From: Methanobacteriota archaeon
Lineage (GTDB): Archaea > Halobacteriota > Methanosarcinia > Methanosarcinales > Methanosarcinaceae
DNA length: 64,000 bases
Direction: 5' to 3'
Assembly: GCA_016841265.1 (NCBI GenBank)
Contig: JAENZL010000004.1
Span: forward strand, 68,268-132,267
This document shows positions 1-8,848 of the stretch, piece by piece (the first letter of the stretch is position 1; each line of letters starts with the position of its first letter). The notes under the pieces are model-generated. The model made no database searches. It worked only from the letters and a program-made list of their open reading frames with translations, and was not told the DNA's origin. A program made the translations under genes and the position numbers.

Positions 1-757
1 GTTCGGGTACTGCAGGACTCAGCCCGCGCTTTCCGCCGGGCCCGTTGAAATAACACGGGTAAATGGAGCTTTCCCCAAAACAGACGTTTCCCAGAATCAT
101 TTTCGTATCGAACATTCCAAATCGGATTACTCCATGGTGCCCTTCCTCTATCATAAGCGAAAACAGTTCACTTTCGAGATCCGCTTCACTCATCCCTTCC
201 CGCAACATCTCCGGCACAAGGTCTTCAAGCACATGCTGATGAATCCTGCCGGCATCTCGCATAAGGGAGAGTTCATATTCGCTTTTTACGGCCCTGACGG
301 CAGCAATCTGGGGGTCAACGGGTTTAACAGCCTTGAAAGGGAAGTATTTTTGGAAGCGCTGGTATAAAGCCAGCGGGACTACCTCGGTTTCCAGATAGAC
401 CGTATCCGGAAGCTTGCTTGAATTACCTGCATTACCTGCATTATCCGCTTTACCTGCATCACTTGTCCTGCTAACCTTGCCTATACTCCCTGCTGCATCC
501 CGGAAGCTGTTCATAGGTTCTATATTGGAAAATAGTGATTCGTCCAGAGCCCTTTCATAGCTGCGCCGGACCCAGAATGTTGCGTCTCCGTTCTTCGGGA
601 TAATTAGCATTCCGTCCTGCATCGTGCCGGTAAAGTAGTAAAGGTTAATTTTGCTGAAGATTACGGCGATTTCCCAGTAGGGGTTCGATGCATCCATCCG
701 TTTTCTGAAGCGATACATACGGTTTTCAAGTTCAGATGAAGGTACTTTCTTCGTCAT
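1..757 (-). CDS. M24 family peptidase (Xaa-Pro aminopeptidase-like), 3' part missing
   Basis: The minus-strand frame is open from an ATG at 757 to the window edge (252 codons, no stop), so the C-terminal catalytic half lies outside. The visible part reads as a creatinase-type N-terminal domain (residues about 10-85, with '[12 protein letters not shown]' and '[10 protein letters not shown]'), a linker, and the start of the pita-bread domain ('[18 protein letters not shown]'), typical of aminopeptidase P-like enzymes. Metal ligands would be in the missing part, so activity cannot be judged. An Asn/Ala/Gly-rich linker at about residues 98-114 is encoded by a 9-bp tandem repeat at roughly 420-465. 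Family assignment rests on recognised motifs; the exact substrate is unknown. Confidence 0.8.
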   Translation of the reverse strand, partial: MTKKVPSSELENRMYRFRKRMDASNPYWEIAVIFSKINLYYFTGTMQDGMLIIPKNGDATFWVRRSYERALDESLFSNIEPMNSFRDAAGSIGKVSRTSDAGKADNAGNAGNSSKLPDTVYLETEVVPLALYQRFQKYFPFKAVKPVDPQIAAVRAVKSEYELSLMRDAGRIHQHVLEDLVPEMLREGMSEADLESELFSLMIEEGHHGVIRFGMFDTKMILGNVCFGESSIYPCYFNGPGGKRGLSPAVPE

Positions 758-964
758 GGGGATCCCTATTAAGATTATTTGTTACAAATTATAGAAGTGT
801 AACCCACGCAGCGGAAAATGCAGCCAGAATAGTGAAAAGTATAACTTACCAGTAAAAGGAACAGCAAATTTGGGGTAAATTGTCAAAGTTAGTAAAGTTA
901 TATGAGTGCAGTTACCAAATTATATCAAGCACAAATTCTAAAATTAAAAAGAAGGGGGATTGAA

Positions 965-1504
965 TTGACCGAAAATTTCAACAACCTGATTGAAAAAGCC
1001 TCAAACCTGGGGCTTAAAGCCTACCCGCTTGAATCGGGAGATATTGCGGTGGAAAACCGGATCGCATTGAAGTGCGCCTACGGCTGCAAAAGCTATGGGA
1101 AACGGCTGAGCTGCCCACCCCACATTATTTCCATTGACGAATTCAGGCAGGTCCTTCAGGAATACAGCAACGCGCTGCTCCTTGTGGAAGAACATGACAC
1201 TTCAGAAGTGCAGGATATCCTTGAAGTCTGGGGGGATTACAGGAAAGAGTCTTTCCGGAAGATGTTCGAGCTCGAACAGGAAGCTTTCAGGAAAGGTTTC
1301 ATCTATGCCCACCTGCTCAGGCCCGGGTCCTGCAACGAATGCGACAAATGCAACCTTGAAAGGTGCGTAAAACCTGAAAGAAGGCGCTTTGCCCCGGAAG
1401 CTGTGGGGGTAAACCTGCAGAAGGTAATGGAAAGGGCAGGAGTCGACTTAAAATTCTGCAAGCCCGAAAAAACGATGTGTGTGGGGATTTTGCTGGTGGA
1501 GTGA
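965..1504 (+). CDS. DUF2284 Cys-rich metal-binding protein
   Basis: A small cytosolic protein with two cysteine groups: 'KCAYGCKSYGKRLSCPPH' near the start and 'CNECDKCNLERC' near residue 125, followed by two more Cys near the C-terminus ('FCKPEKTMC'). This is the pattern of the DUF2284 family of predicted metal or Fe-S proteins common in anaerobes; its reaction is unknown. An in-frame ATG exists at 902, but it has no Shine-Dalgarno sequence. A strong AAGGGGG at 952-958 sits 6 bases before a TTG at 965, and family homology begins just after it, so I take TTG 965 (179 residues). It is convergent with the protease gene that follows. Confidence 0.75.
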   Translation: MTENFNNLIEKASNLGLKAYPLESGDIAVENRIALKCAYGCKSYGKRLSCPPHIISIDEFRQVLQEYSNALLLVEEHDTSEVQDILEVWGDYRKESFRKMFELEQEAFRKGFIYAHLLRPGSCNECDKCNLERCVKPERRRFAPEAVGVNLQKVMERAGVDLKFCKPEKTMCVGILLVE

Positions 1505-1572
1505 AAAGGTTTCGCCCAACCTTCACTGCCCTGTGCCATTCCCGATCCTCACTACCCTGCACCCCCCAATCT

Positions 1573-3342
1573 TCACTGCCCTTCCATAAAGGCACTTGCA
1601 TCGACAATCCCGTAGCCGAAGATGCTGTCGTATCCGGGGGTTCCCAGGTCTCCTGCTGTGGAACATAAGATTTCCCGTATTTCACTGCCGTTTATCTCCG
1701 GATGGGTGCTCCAGATCAGGGCAGCAACCCCGGCTACGTAGGGAGCCGAAGCGCTGGTGCCTGCAAAAAGATTCTTGCTTTCTTCCGTGCCCCTGAGTTC
1801 CATGGAACCGGGACCGCAGAGGTCCGGCTTTTCCCTGACTTCGTACTGCGGGGAATAGATGCTTACCAGTCCCCGGGAAGAGTAAGGAGCAATGCCAGAA
1901 GCCCCTTTTTCCAAACCTACCGGACCAACCGAACCGGGAGAATATGTAGAATCAACCGCCCCGACACAGAGCACCCCCGGGACAGCCGGGTGTCCGAATA
2001 CCGAATCCTCTTCGACCAGGTTGTCAGGGTAGACGTCCCTGCAGGATTCCGGATAGATGAACACTTCCAGCACCTTTGGCTCTCCTGAATACTTTTCAAT
2101 ACAGACCATTCCTTTCCTGGCTGTTATTTCCGGGTTCGCGTATCTAAAGAACTCCAGGGGAACGCCTTTTCCGTCCTGGGAATTTTTGCTTGAAGCAAGT
2201 TCCTCTCCATCGGAACAGTCCTTGAGGTAGAGGTCGTAATCGTTTTCCGAAGCGTCCCAGGGGTCATTCCACTGGAGGACCACGGTCACTTCCCCGCCAG
2301 GAGGGATGTCAACATAAAGGTTTTTAGAGCTGCTATTCCCTGAGCTGAAATCATGCCAACCTGAGCCGTCATCGAAAAACATGCCCTGGTAGTGACGGCT
2401 CGCATCATTGCCTGCAGCACTTACATAAAGGAGGTCCCGGCTTTCAAGGGCTTCCCGGACATGGGAAGCGACGACCCCGTCTTCGAAGAAAGGCTCGTCC
2501 GGCCAGCCGATGTCATCACAGATGACCTGGCAGCCCTCGGCAAGGAGAGCATCGACCGCTTTGTTAAATTCAAATTTGTTGCTGCCTGCCTCGTGGAAAT
2601 ACAGCTCAGCATCCGGGGCGATACCATGCACTATTTCGAGCATAGCCGTGCCTTCGTCCCCCTTTCCTGCGGCAAGGACATGCACATCCCCGGGAAGAGC
2701 CCCCGCAGCCTGAGCTCCGGCAAAAGAATCCACTCCATCGGAGATGATCCCGACCCTGACCCCCTTTCCCGAGACTTCGTTGAACGTCCCGAAGTTTTCC
2801 AGCCCTGGGATGTGGGAATTTCCATCCTGGTAATTTCCGCCATGAGGAAAAACTTTTCTGACCAGAGGGGGTGATACTGTCCGGATTCCCCGGACTTCCT
2901 CCAGCAAAACAAGCGCTTCAAGGGAGACGGGATTCACCCGGGCCACAGCAACATGATTGTTTTCGTCCCTCTCCGTGACCCGGACAAAAGGGTCAAGCAC
3001 ATGGGTACTGAAAGCCGGAAAGAGGTATATGTACACCAGGCCCTCCTGTTCATCTATCTCTCTTGTATCTCTTGTATCTCTTGTATCTCTAATCTCTCTT
3101 ATCTCCCCCATATCTCCCGTCTCTCCGATCTCCCTTATCTCTCCCGGATCAGAAACCTCAATTATCTCACCAGGTCCGGTTTTCAAATTTACCTCATCCG
3201 GAACTAAAAAAAATCCTGAGGGCCAGGCCTGTCCTGGAGCCCATCCCTGGAGCTTATCGATCCCACTCTCCTCCGAAGTTTTGAAACAGGGAGAGAAAAA
3301 TATGCCTGTGACAGCTACTGCTGCTATAAACACATATAACAC
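1573..3342 (-). CDS. Exported subtilisin-like (S8/S53-type) serine protease, atypical triad
   Basis: 589 residues. The first ~17 residues form a hydrophobic export signal or anchor ('LYVFIAAVAVTGIFF'). Residues 66-99 are a Glu/Arg/Ile/Asp/Thr low-complexity stretch, encoded by 9-bp repeats at about 3055-3150. The protease fold is clear: Asp202 in 'VGIISDGVDS', Asn312 in 'YVSAAGNDAS' (oxyanion hole), and Ser530 in 'FAGTSASAPYVAGVAAL'. The position of the subtilisin His (HGT) is occupied by Glu230 in 'GDEGTAMLEIVHGIAP', which recalls the Ser-Glu-Asp arrangement of sedolisins while keeping a subtilisin-type Asn. Residues ~335-435 form an inserted beta-rich domain ('WNDPWDASENDYDLYL'). It probably acts outside the membrane on peptides; substrate unknown. 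Confidence 0.8.
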   Translation of the reverse strand: MLYVFIAAVAVTGIFFSPCFKTSEESGIDKLQGWAPGQAWPSGFFLVPDEVNLKTGPGEIIEVSDPGEIREIGETGDMGEIREIRDTRDTRDTREIDEQEGLVYIYLFPAFSTHVLDPFVRVTERDENNHVAVARVNPVSLEALVLLEEVRGIRTVSPPLVRKVFPHGGNYQDGNSHIPGLENFGTFNEVSGKGVRVGIISDGVDSFAGAQAAGALPGDVHVLAAGKGDEGTAMLEIVHGIAPDAELYFHEAGSNKFEFNKAVDALLAEGCQVICDDIGWPDEPFFEDGVVASHVREALESRDLLYVSAAGNDASRHYQGMFFDDGSGWHDFSSGNSSSKNLYVDIPPGGEVTVVLQWNDPWDASENDYDLYLKDCSDGEELASSKNSQDGKGVPLEFFRYANPEITARKGMVCIEKYSGEPKVLEVFIYPESCRDVYPDNLVEEDSVFGHPAVPGVLCVGAVDSTYSPGSVGPVGLEKGASGIAPYSSRGLVSIYSPQYEVREKPDLCGPGSMELRGTEESKNLFAGTSASAPYVAGVAALIWSTHPEINGSEIREILCSTAGDLGTPGYDSIFGYGIVDASAFMEGQ

Positions 3343-3754
3343 TTTTAGGGTGTAACTCCCCAGTTACCCCCACCCCCGGTACTTGCTTACGTATTAACGC
3401 GAAAATAAACAGGAAATAACCCGGAAAAGAATGCCATGAAGAGACATAATCCTAAACAAAGTTATCCCCTGTAGACAACACTCCCACATTAACAAATTAT
3501 TTAGTAAATAGGGGCACCTACATTATAAATATATCTACAATGATAGAGGGGGAGAATTTGAAAATGCTCGGGCAAAAAAACCGAATTGATTAAAAACTTT
3601 AGCCCCGTAGTACCCAGGATATCTGCCAGGTAACCTGCAAAAATAACAGCGACATAACTTGGAAATTATACTTTGATGTAAAAAATGAGAGAAGGTATAT
3701 TAAGCACCCCGGATATGTTATGGGGTGACATAGCAAACTGGAGGTTTAGGTGAA
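3343..3754. other. Intergenic region between protease and fno
   Basis: About 410 bases upstream of two divergently oriented genes. It is AT-rich, with a possible TATA element near 3527-3537 (TTATAAATATA) on the plus strand. No supported ORF, RNA or repeat array was seen. Confidence 0.4.
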
Positions 3755-4462
3755 TTGAATTCTGAAAAGCTGAAAATAGCTGTCCTGGGAGGAACCGGCA
3801 ATATAGGAGAAGGCCTGGTGCTAAGGCTTGCCCTTCAAAACCTGATGGACGAAGGAGTTAAAAATGAAATAATCATCGGGTCCAGATCGCCGGAAGCTGC
3901 AGAGGAAGCTGCAAAAAAAGCGTTAGGAGAACTTGAGAACTGCGGTTTTGACACCACAGAAATCAGGATCGCCGGAAACAGCAACCTTGAAGCCGCAAAG
4001 GCAGCCGACCTCATCGTCCTCACAATCCGTTTCGATAATGTTCCATCCCTGCTAGAGGAAATCCACGAGGCCATTGAAGGCAAAATCCTTATCAGCCCCG
4101 TTGTTCCCATGGCAAAAGCAGGCCCTCTCTTCGAATACAGACCCCCGGCCGAAGGCTCGGCAGCCCAGGCAATCCGGGAAATGACCCCGGAGTCAACAAA
4201 AGTAGTCGCAGCTTTCCACAATATTGCAGCCAGGAAATTAAAAGACATCGTCAAATGCAAGGCAGTCAACGATTCCGTAATCTGCAGTGACGATGAAGAA
4301 GCGAAGAAACTTGTCATGGAACTGACCCGCCATATGGGCTGCCTGAAACCCCTGGACGGCGGACCCCTGAAGAACGCAAACACAATTGAATCCCTCACCC
4401 CACTTTTAATAAATCTCGCAAAACTCAACGGGATGAAAGACCTGGGTGTAAACTTCTCCTGA
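3755..4462 (+). CDS. npdG: NADPH-dependent F420 reductase (Fno)
   Basis: 235 residues, the normal size for the F420H2:NADP oxidoreductase family, which passes hydride between coenzyme F420 and NADP in the cytosol of methanogens and so supplies NADPH for biosynthesis. The N-terminal Rossmann motif 'AVLGGTGNIGEGLVLRLA' and the later 'SPEAAEEAA' phosphate-site region and 'AFHNIAA' motif fit. The start is a TTG at 3755, with GGAGG at 3740-3744 about 10 bases upstream; the GTG at 3750 runs into a stop at once. The neighbouring hdrCB genes are also redox enzymes of methanogenesis, but a 615-base gap argues against one simple operon. Confidence 0.9.
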   Translation: MNSEKLKIAVLGGTGNIGEGLVLRLALQNLMDEGVKNEIIIGSRSPEAAEEAAKKALGELENCGFDTTEIRIAGNSNLEAAKAADLIVLTIRFDNVPSLLEEIHEAIEGKILISPVVPMAKAGPLFEYRPPAEGSAAQAIREMTPESTKVVAAFHNIAARKLKDIVKCKAVNDSVICSDDEEAKKLVMELTRHMGCLKPLDGGPLKNANTIESLTPLLINLAKLNGMKDLGVNFS

Positions 4463-5077
4463 AATATTTCCTAGAGGAGTTCGACCTTAAAACAGGGAAA
4501 AACGCAAAAATCCTGTTTACTCCATAAAAAAGGCAGAGAACTCCCCACCCAGGAGAAGCCCGCAGGAAAAAATTCCGGAGGCAAACTCCCGGGCAAAAAA
4601 GTCTGGGATTATCGGACTTCAGGGAATGATCATTGCCACTTATTTTATATATATTGAGAGATATAATAAGAGAATATAGGACAGGGACAGACAGAAAGGG
4701 CATTTTTCTGAAAAAAGGCGTTCATTACCTTTACGGACTTTTTAAAGCCTTAGGGTCTTTATTATGGAAAAATGTTTGGATTAAAGGCTTGGATTGAAGG
4801 CTTAGATAAAAGGCTTGGATTGAAGGCTTGGATAAAAGGCTTGGAACCAAATTTACCAGCCTGACAAAAGGTAATTCAACCCCGTGAACAAATTTGATCT
4901 ACATTAAATATTATGAGAGTTATAGGATAATATACAGAAGAGGGAAAAATTGTTATTTCTGGAACATTTGAAGCGCTACCGCGGTCGGGTAATACTTCAT
5001 TTAGAAGCGTGCAGCTTCAATCTCAACTTTGCTATTTCTAAAACGGACCAAACCAAAAAATCAGCCGGTGAACCTGT
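4463..5077. other. Long leader/intergenic region upstream of hdrC with short tandem repeats
   Basis: 615 bases without a supported gene. A strong TATA-like TTTTATATATA lies at about 4642-4652, which would give a ~400-base leader for hdrC, and a second AT-rich box (ATTAAATATTATG) lies near 4902. Between about 4780 and 4853 is a decayed tandem repeat of GGCTTGGATTGAA / GGCTTGGATAAAA units (four to five copies). A small hairpin GAAGC-GCTTC sits near 5005-5020. Confidence 0.5.
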
Positions 5078-5566
5078 ATGAGTGATGACGAAGAAGTATT
5101 GGAAGTTTTAAAGGCTGCAGGGATTGACATTCTTTCCTGCATGCACTGCGGCACATGCACCGGAAGCTGCCCTTCGGGAAGACATACCGGGCTAAATACC
5201 AGGAGAATCCTGAGGGACGCGCGCAAGAACAGGCCTGTCCTGGAAGATAAGGACCTGTGGCTCTGCACCACCTGTTACACCTGTCAGGAACGCTGCCCCA
5301 GAGGGATCAAAATCACAGATGCCCTGCTGGAAATCCGCAGGCTTGCGGTCCGGAAAGGGTTCATGCTGCCCGAGCACCGACGGGTTTCGGAAATGGTGCT
5401 GGAATACGGACATGCCGTCCCGCTTGACGAGGAAACCAGGAAAAAGAGGGAAGAACTGGGGCTGGACCCGCTCCCAAACACGGCTCAGCACTCCCCGGAA
5501 GCCCTGGAACAGGTAAAAACCCTCCTTAGAACCTGCAGATTCGATGAACTGACGGCTGAAAAATAA
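5078..5566 (+). CDS. hdrC: CoB-CoM heterodisulfide reductase subunit C
   Basis: 162 residues. HdrC is the electron-transfer subunit of the soluble HdrABC complex; its two [4Fe-4S] clusters pass electrons to HdrB, which reduces the CoM-S-S-CoB heterodisulfide at the end of methanogenesis. Both cluster motifs are complete: C21-x2-C24-x2-C27-x3-C31 ('CMHCGTCTGSC') and C63-x2-C66-x2-C69-x3-C73 ('CTTCYTCQERC'), each followed by Pro-Ser-Gly or Pro-Arg-Gly. GGTGA precedes the ATG. hdrB follows 15 bases later. No hdrA is adjacent. In Methanosarcina the pair separated from its hdrA is the one called hdrC2B2, the ferredoxin/F420H2-linked form, so that identity is likely but inferred from arrangement. 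Confidence 0.93.
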   Translation: MSDDEEVLEVLKAAGIDILSCMHCGTCTGSCPSGRHTGLNTRRILRDARKNRPVLEDKDLWLCTTCYTCQERCPRGIKITDALLEIRRLAVRKGFMLPEHRRVSEMVLEYGHAVPLDEETRKKREELGLDPLPNTAQHSPEALEQVKTLLRTCRFDELTAEK

Positions 5567-5581
5567 AAAGAGGACTTTACT

Positions 5582-6484
5582 ATGACAAAATTATCACTCT
5601 TTCTCGGCTGCATAGTCCCAAACCGTTACCCGGGTATTGAAAATGCCACAAAGCTCTGCCTTGAGAAACTTGACCTTGACGTGGTCGACCTGCCCGGAGC
5701 CTCGTGCTGCCCTGCCCCCGGGGTTTTCAAGTCTTTTGATAAGGGGACCTGGCTATCTCTTGCTGCCAGGAACGTCGTCATTTCCGAAAAAATGGAAAGG
5801 GATGTGCTGACCATCTGCAATGGCTGCTATGGTTCTCTTGCGGATGCCAACATTGAGCTGAAAAGCGACCCCGAAATGAAAGCCCAGACGAACATGTGCC
5901 TGAAAGGAATCGGCATGGAGTACCAGGGCACAGTAGAAGTCAGGCACATCATAGAACTGCTCTATGAAGAAATCGGGCCTGAAAAGCTCAAAACTTACGT
6001 TACTACCCCCCTTGACCTGAAAGTAGCCCTCCACTACGGCTGCCACCTGATAAAGCCTACAAAAGAAAGAAAACTCGGAAACTCGGAAAATCCTACTTTC
6101 TTTGACGAACTGGTCGAAGCCACGGGGGCTGAAAGTGTGGATTACACTGACAAAATGATGTGCTGTGGAGCAGGGGGCGGGGTGCGCTCGGGACACATAG
6201 AAGAATCCCTGGAAATGCTCGAGCACAAACTGGCATGCATCCAGCGGGCCGGAGTGGACTGTATAGTCAACGCATGTCCCTTCTGCCACCTCCAGTTTGA
6301 CAAAGGTCAGCTTGCAGTGAACGAAAAATTCGGAACGGACTATTCCATCCCGGTCCTGCATTATTCCCAGCTCCTGGGCCTGGCCCTGGGGATCTCTCCC
6401 GATAAGCTCGGGATTGAGCAAAACGCAGTCCAGAACCTGGAATTCCTGGCAAAAGTATATGAAATCAATGCAGGAATAAGGTAA
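5582..6484 (+). CDS. hdrB: CoB-CoM heterodisulfide reductase subunit B
   Basis: 300 residues, the usual length. HdrB holds the catalytic non-cubane Fe-S clusters that cleave the CoM-CoB disulfide. Two complete CCG-domain motifs are visible: Cys10...Cys42-Cys43...Cys79-x2-Cys82, and Cys154...Cys194-Cys195...Cys232-x2-Cys235 (near 'MMCCGAGGG' and 'NACPFCHLQFD'). It forms a two-gene operon with hdrC (15-base gap, AAGAGGA before the ATG). It would need an HdrA encoded elsewhere. No anomalies seen. Confidence 0.95.
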   Translation: MTKLSLFLGCIVPNRYPGIENATKLCLEKLDLDVVDLPGASCCPAPGVFKSFDKGTWLSLAARNVVISEKMERDVLTICNGCYGSLADANIELKSDPEMKAQTNMCLKGIGMEYQGTVEVRHIIELLYEEIGPEKLKTYVTTPLDLKVALHYGCHLIKPTKERKLGNSENPTFFDELVEATGAESVDYTDKMMCCGAGGGVRSGHIEESLEMLEHKLACIQRAGVDCIVNACPFCHLQFDKGQLAVNEKFGTDYSIPVLHYSQLLGLALGISPDKLGIEQNAVQNLEFLAKVYEINAGIR

Positions 6485-6543
6485 AAACAAAGAACGGAGT
6501 TCCGGATTCAAAAGGCTTTAATGTGAATTCCGGAGCTAAAAGC

Positions 6544-6972
6544 TCAGTTTCCCTCATTTTTTTGCAGGTACCAGAGGCACTTTTGCCTCCACCTGCAACT
6601 TCCGCAGACCTCCTCAATATCGGAGGGGTTTTTAAATTTTGTATTGACAAGTCTGAAAAGCTCTTTTGCTTCCCCAACAGTTTGTTCTTCCATACCAAGC
6701 TTTTCCAGCACAAGCTGGTCCATCTTCCGGATCTTGAGCGCAAGGAAAGAATCGGAAAGTGAACATTCTTTTTTATTGGGACAGGAAACGCAGATTGCAT
6801 CACATTCGGACACAAGTTCCAGATGCCCGGAAGGGGAGGCTTTAATCGATTCCAGAACCAAACGCATATTTGCCACAAACTCAGAGCTATACCCGTAACC
6901 CTGGAAGCCCTGCATGCAAAAAAGGTGATGAGCCCGGATTCTTATATATTCTGATTCGGATTCTTTGAACAT
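6544..6972 (-). CDS. DUF1284 domain protein, Cys-rich
   Basis: 142 residues. It starts with the DUF1284 signature 'IRIRAHHLFCMQGFQGYGYS' and then has 'CDAICVSCPNKKEC' in the middle and 'CGSCRWRQKCLW' near the end, a cysteine spacing that suggests Fe-S or zinc binding. The function of this archaeal/clostridial family is unknown. It is convergent with hdrB, 59 bases away. It is one of four small Cys-rich proteins in this part of the window (with DUF2284, DUF1847 and DUF169), all typical of strict anaerobes. Confidence 0.8.
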   Translation of the reverse strand: MFKESESEYIRIRAHHLFCMQGFQGYGYSSEFVANMRLVLESIKASPSGHLELVSECDAICVSCPNKKECSLSDSFLALKIRKMDQLVLEKLGMEEQTVGEAKELFRLVNTKFKNPSDIEEVCGSCRWRQKCLWYLQKNEGN

Positions 6973-7090
6973 GTTTTATCTCCGGTACAAAAAAGCTCTA
7001 TATTCCAACTTTAAAAAATCCTAGTAATGGTTTGTAATGGTTTGTATTGATATGTTATTATATAAAGAGATTTTTCAGAACTCCCAAGAA

Positions 7091-7624
7091 TCATTCAATC
7101 ATATCGATATCGGAACTACCCAGCTGAGAGAGTTCCTGCACGGGAAGAAACACAGATGGGGCATCGGAATGCGCTGCAAAGAGAATATCGTACCCCGTTT
7201 TCATCCCGAGCATGATGTTCAGATCGGTTTCGTCGTCGTTCAGGAGCAGGGCCTGCCCTATGGGGTTGCAGGCAACATCAAATCTTGCGCCTTCGCATTT
7301 CCTTAACCCGAGATCAGCTTTACCGAACCCGCAGACTTTGCAGCAGACCGAAAACACTTCAAAGTACCGGGAAAGAATTTCATAGACAAGCCTGGCTTCC
7401 CTTTCGTAATCGATACAAAACGCAACCCCTATCTTCCCGTAACCCAGCTTTTTTGCATAAATTACAATTTCTTCAACCCTTGTCCTTTTTGTGAGGTCAG
7501 CCTCAAGCCACGCGGAAACCTGAAGCGATTTTAAGTCCTTGCTGCCATACTCAAGCCCCGACTTAATCACAGAACAGTTCTTGCCCTTCAAGCATTCTTT
7601 ATTTTTGCATAACGCACACTGCAT
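7091..7624 (-). CDS. DUF1847 family Cys-rich metal-binding protein
   Basis: 177 residues from ATG 7624, preceded by GGGAGT nine bases upstream; the frame remains open further upstream, but that part encodes only Phe-rich low-complexity sequence. The N-terminal knuckle 'CALCKNKECLKGKNC' and a later 'CCKVCGFGKADLGLRKCEG' and 'ACNPIGQALLLN' match the DUF1847 family of predicted metal-binding proteins. A motif 'IGVAFCIDYEREARL' lies in between. The role is unknown. It has its own transcription unit, with an AT-rich upstream spacer. Confidence 0.75.
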   Translation of the reverse strand: MQCALCKNKECLKGKNCSVIKSGLEYGSKDLKSLQVSAWLEADLTKRTRVEEIVIYAKKLGYGKIGVAFCIDYEREARLVYEILSRYFEVFSVCCKVCGFGKADLGLRKCEGARFDVACNPIGQALLLNDDETDLNIMLGMKTGYDILFAAHSDAPSVFLPVQELSQLGSSDIDMIE

Positions 7625-7734
7625 TTTTACTCCCAGTGATTTTTTTAAACAAGAAGAAAGTGTTATAAATTCATAAATAAACTTAGAAGGTATAAATATT
7701 TCCATGGAAGCCAAAAGGACAGGAGAGAAAACAC

Positions 7735-7865
7735 AGGTAAAAAAGAAAAAAACAAGATTGAAAGGCTGAGAAAATGGAAAAACAAAGAAAACATAAAGAA
7801 ACGGAAAAAAGGCAGAAAACATAAAGAAACGGAAAAACGAAGAAAACATAAAGAAACGAAAAAAA
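7735..7865. repeat. A-rich spacer tandem repeat upstream of DUF1847
   Basis: Three near-identical copies of AAAACATAAAGAAACGGAAA-type units (about 22-24 bp) lie between 7790 and 7862, within an AT-rich 290-base spacer. The frames crossing it encode only low-complexity Phe or Lys tracts, so it is not coding. Confidence 0.7.
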
Positions 7866-7916
7866 TGTTGAAAAATTTATAAGGGATGTAATAAAAGGGT
7901 AAAAAGGCAGAAGAAA

Positions 7917-8615
7917 TTATTTCTGCCGGGCTTTCTGCATTGGGCCTTCGTAGATCTTTTCGAGAGCGCTGACGATTTCCTCGATCTTGCTGAAGGGGAT
8001 CCCAACAAGCATTTCGTCATCCTCGATGTCCGTGGACCTGCGGCAGCCGAAGCATCCGAGGGAGAGGTTGATTTCCCCGGTCAGGGTAGGGAGGATGGTC
8101 GTATCGGCACAGGTCGCCTGGAAAGCCGCAGTGCTGAAGTTTACCCTTCCGCCTTTGTAGAAGGTGCTTGCCGGGACAATCCAGTAGATAGTCTCAGGCC
8201 TGTCCACAAGGATTATAGAATCGGGGTCAACTTTTGCGTCCTTGAGGGGGCAGACTACGGTTGCAATCCGGCTTCCTGGCTCAAAAGTCGGGCGCTGGGC
8301 GACCATTTCGGCTGCAGCTTCTGCGCTATCAAACATGCCAATATTTTTATGGAAATCGCCGGAAGCCACTTTATCAGGAGTAACAAGAATTCCCAGGCTC
8401 GAACCTCCGACCACACAAGCGTGCTTGTCTGCCGGGACTACAAGAGACTCGCCTTTCCGGGCTCTCATGATGGACTGGCAGTGACGGATGTTTTTCTCGG
8501 GAATATTATATCCCTCAGGAATGGGTTCACCTTTCTTAACAACCTTCACTGCTACAGGTTCATATCTCAGATCCAGTATCTTGACAAGTTTCTCTGAAAT
8601 TTCAGCGTAATCCAT
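7917..8615 (-). CDS. DUF169 family protein
   Basis: 232 residues. The start 'MDYAEISEKLVKILDLRYEPVAVKVV' and the motif 'LSLGCFGCRRSTDIEDDEMLVGIP' near residue 185 are typical of DUF169, a family widespread in methanogens and other anaerobes and without a proven function. The conserved Cys pair in 'CFGC' and another in 'ATCAD' might bind a metal. A single-gene unit; the 230 bases upstream are AT-rich. Confidence 0.85.
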   Translation of the reverse strand: MDYAEISEKLVKILDLRYEPVAVKVVKKGEPIPEGYNIPEKNIRHCQSIMRARKGESLVVPADKHACVVGGSSLGILVTPDKVASGDFHKNIGMFDSAEAAAEMVAQRPTFEPGSRIATVVCPLKDAKVDPDSIILVDRPETIYWIVPASTFYKGGRVNFSTAAFQATCADTTILPTLTGEINLSLGCFGCRRSTDIEDDEMLVGIPFSKIEEIVSALEKIYEGPMQKARQK

Positions 8616-8848
8616 TTAAATTCCTCACCAACTATTTATTAAATATTAATAACAGGCTGTTACATTATCTAACTTTCGAATAATATCTTTTTAAACTTAT
8701 CTATTCCTGAAACCCGCACCGGCCTGTTTTCAAGCCAGCCGGAATTGCCATCGTTTTTGAGGAAAAATAAAAATATGAGATATTAAAATTGAAATTGTTA
8801 AGATTTATTCATTTCAAGGAACGCCATCCCCGATCCTATAAAGGACAG

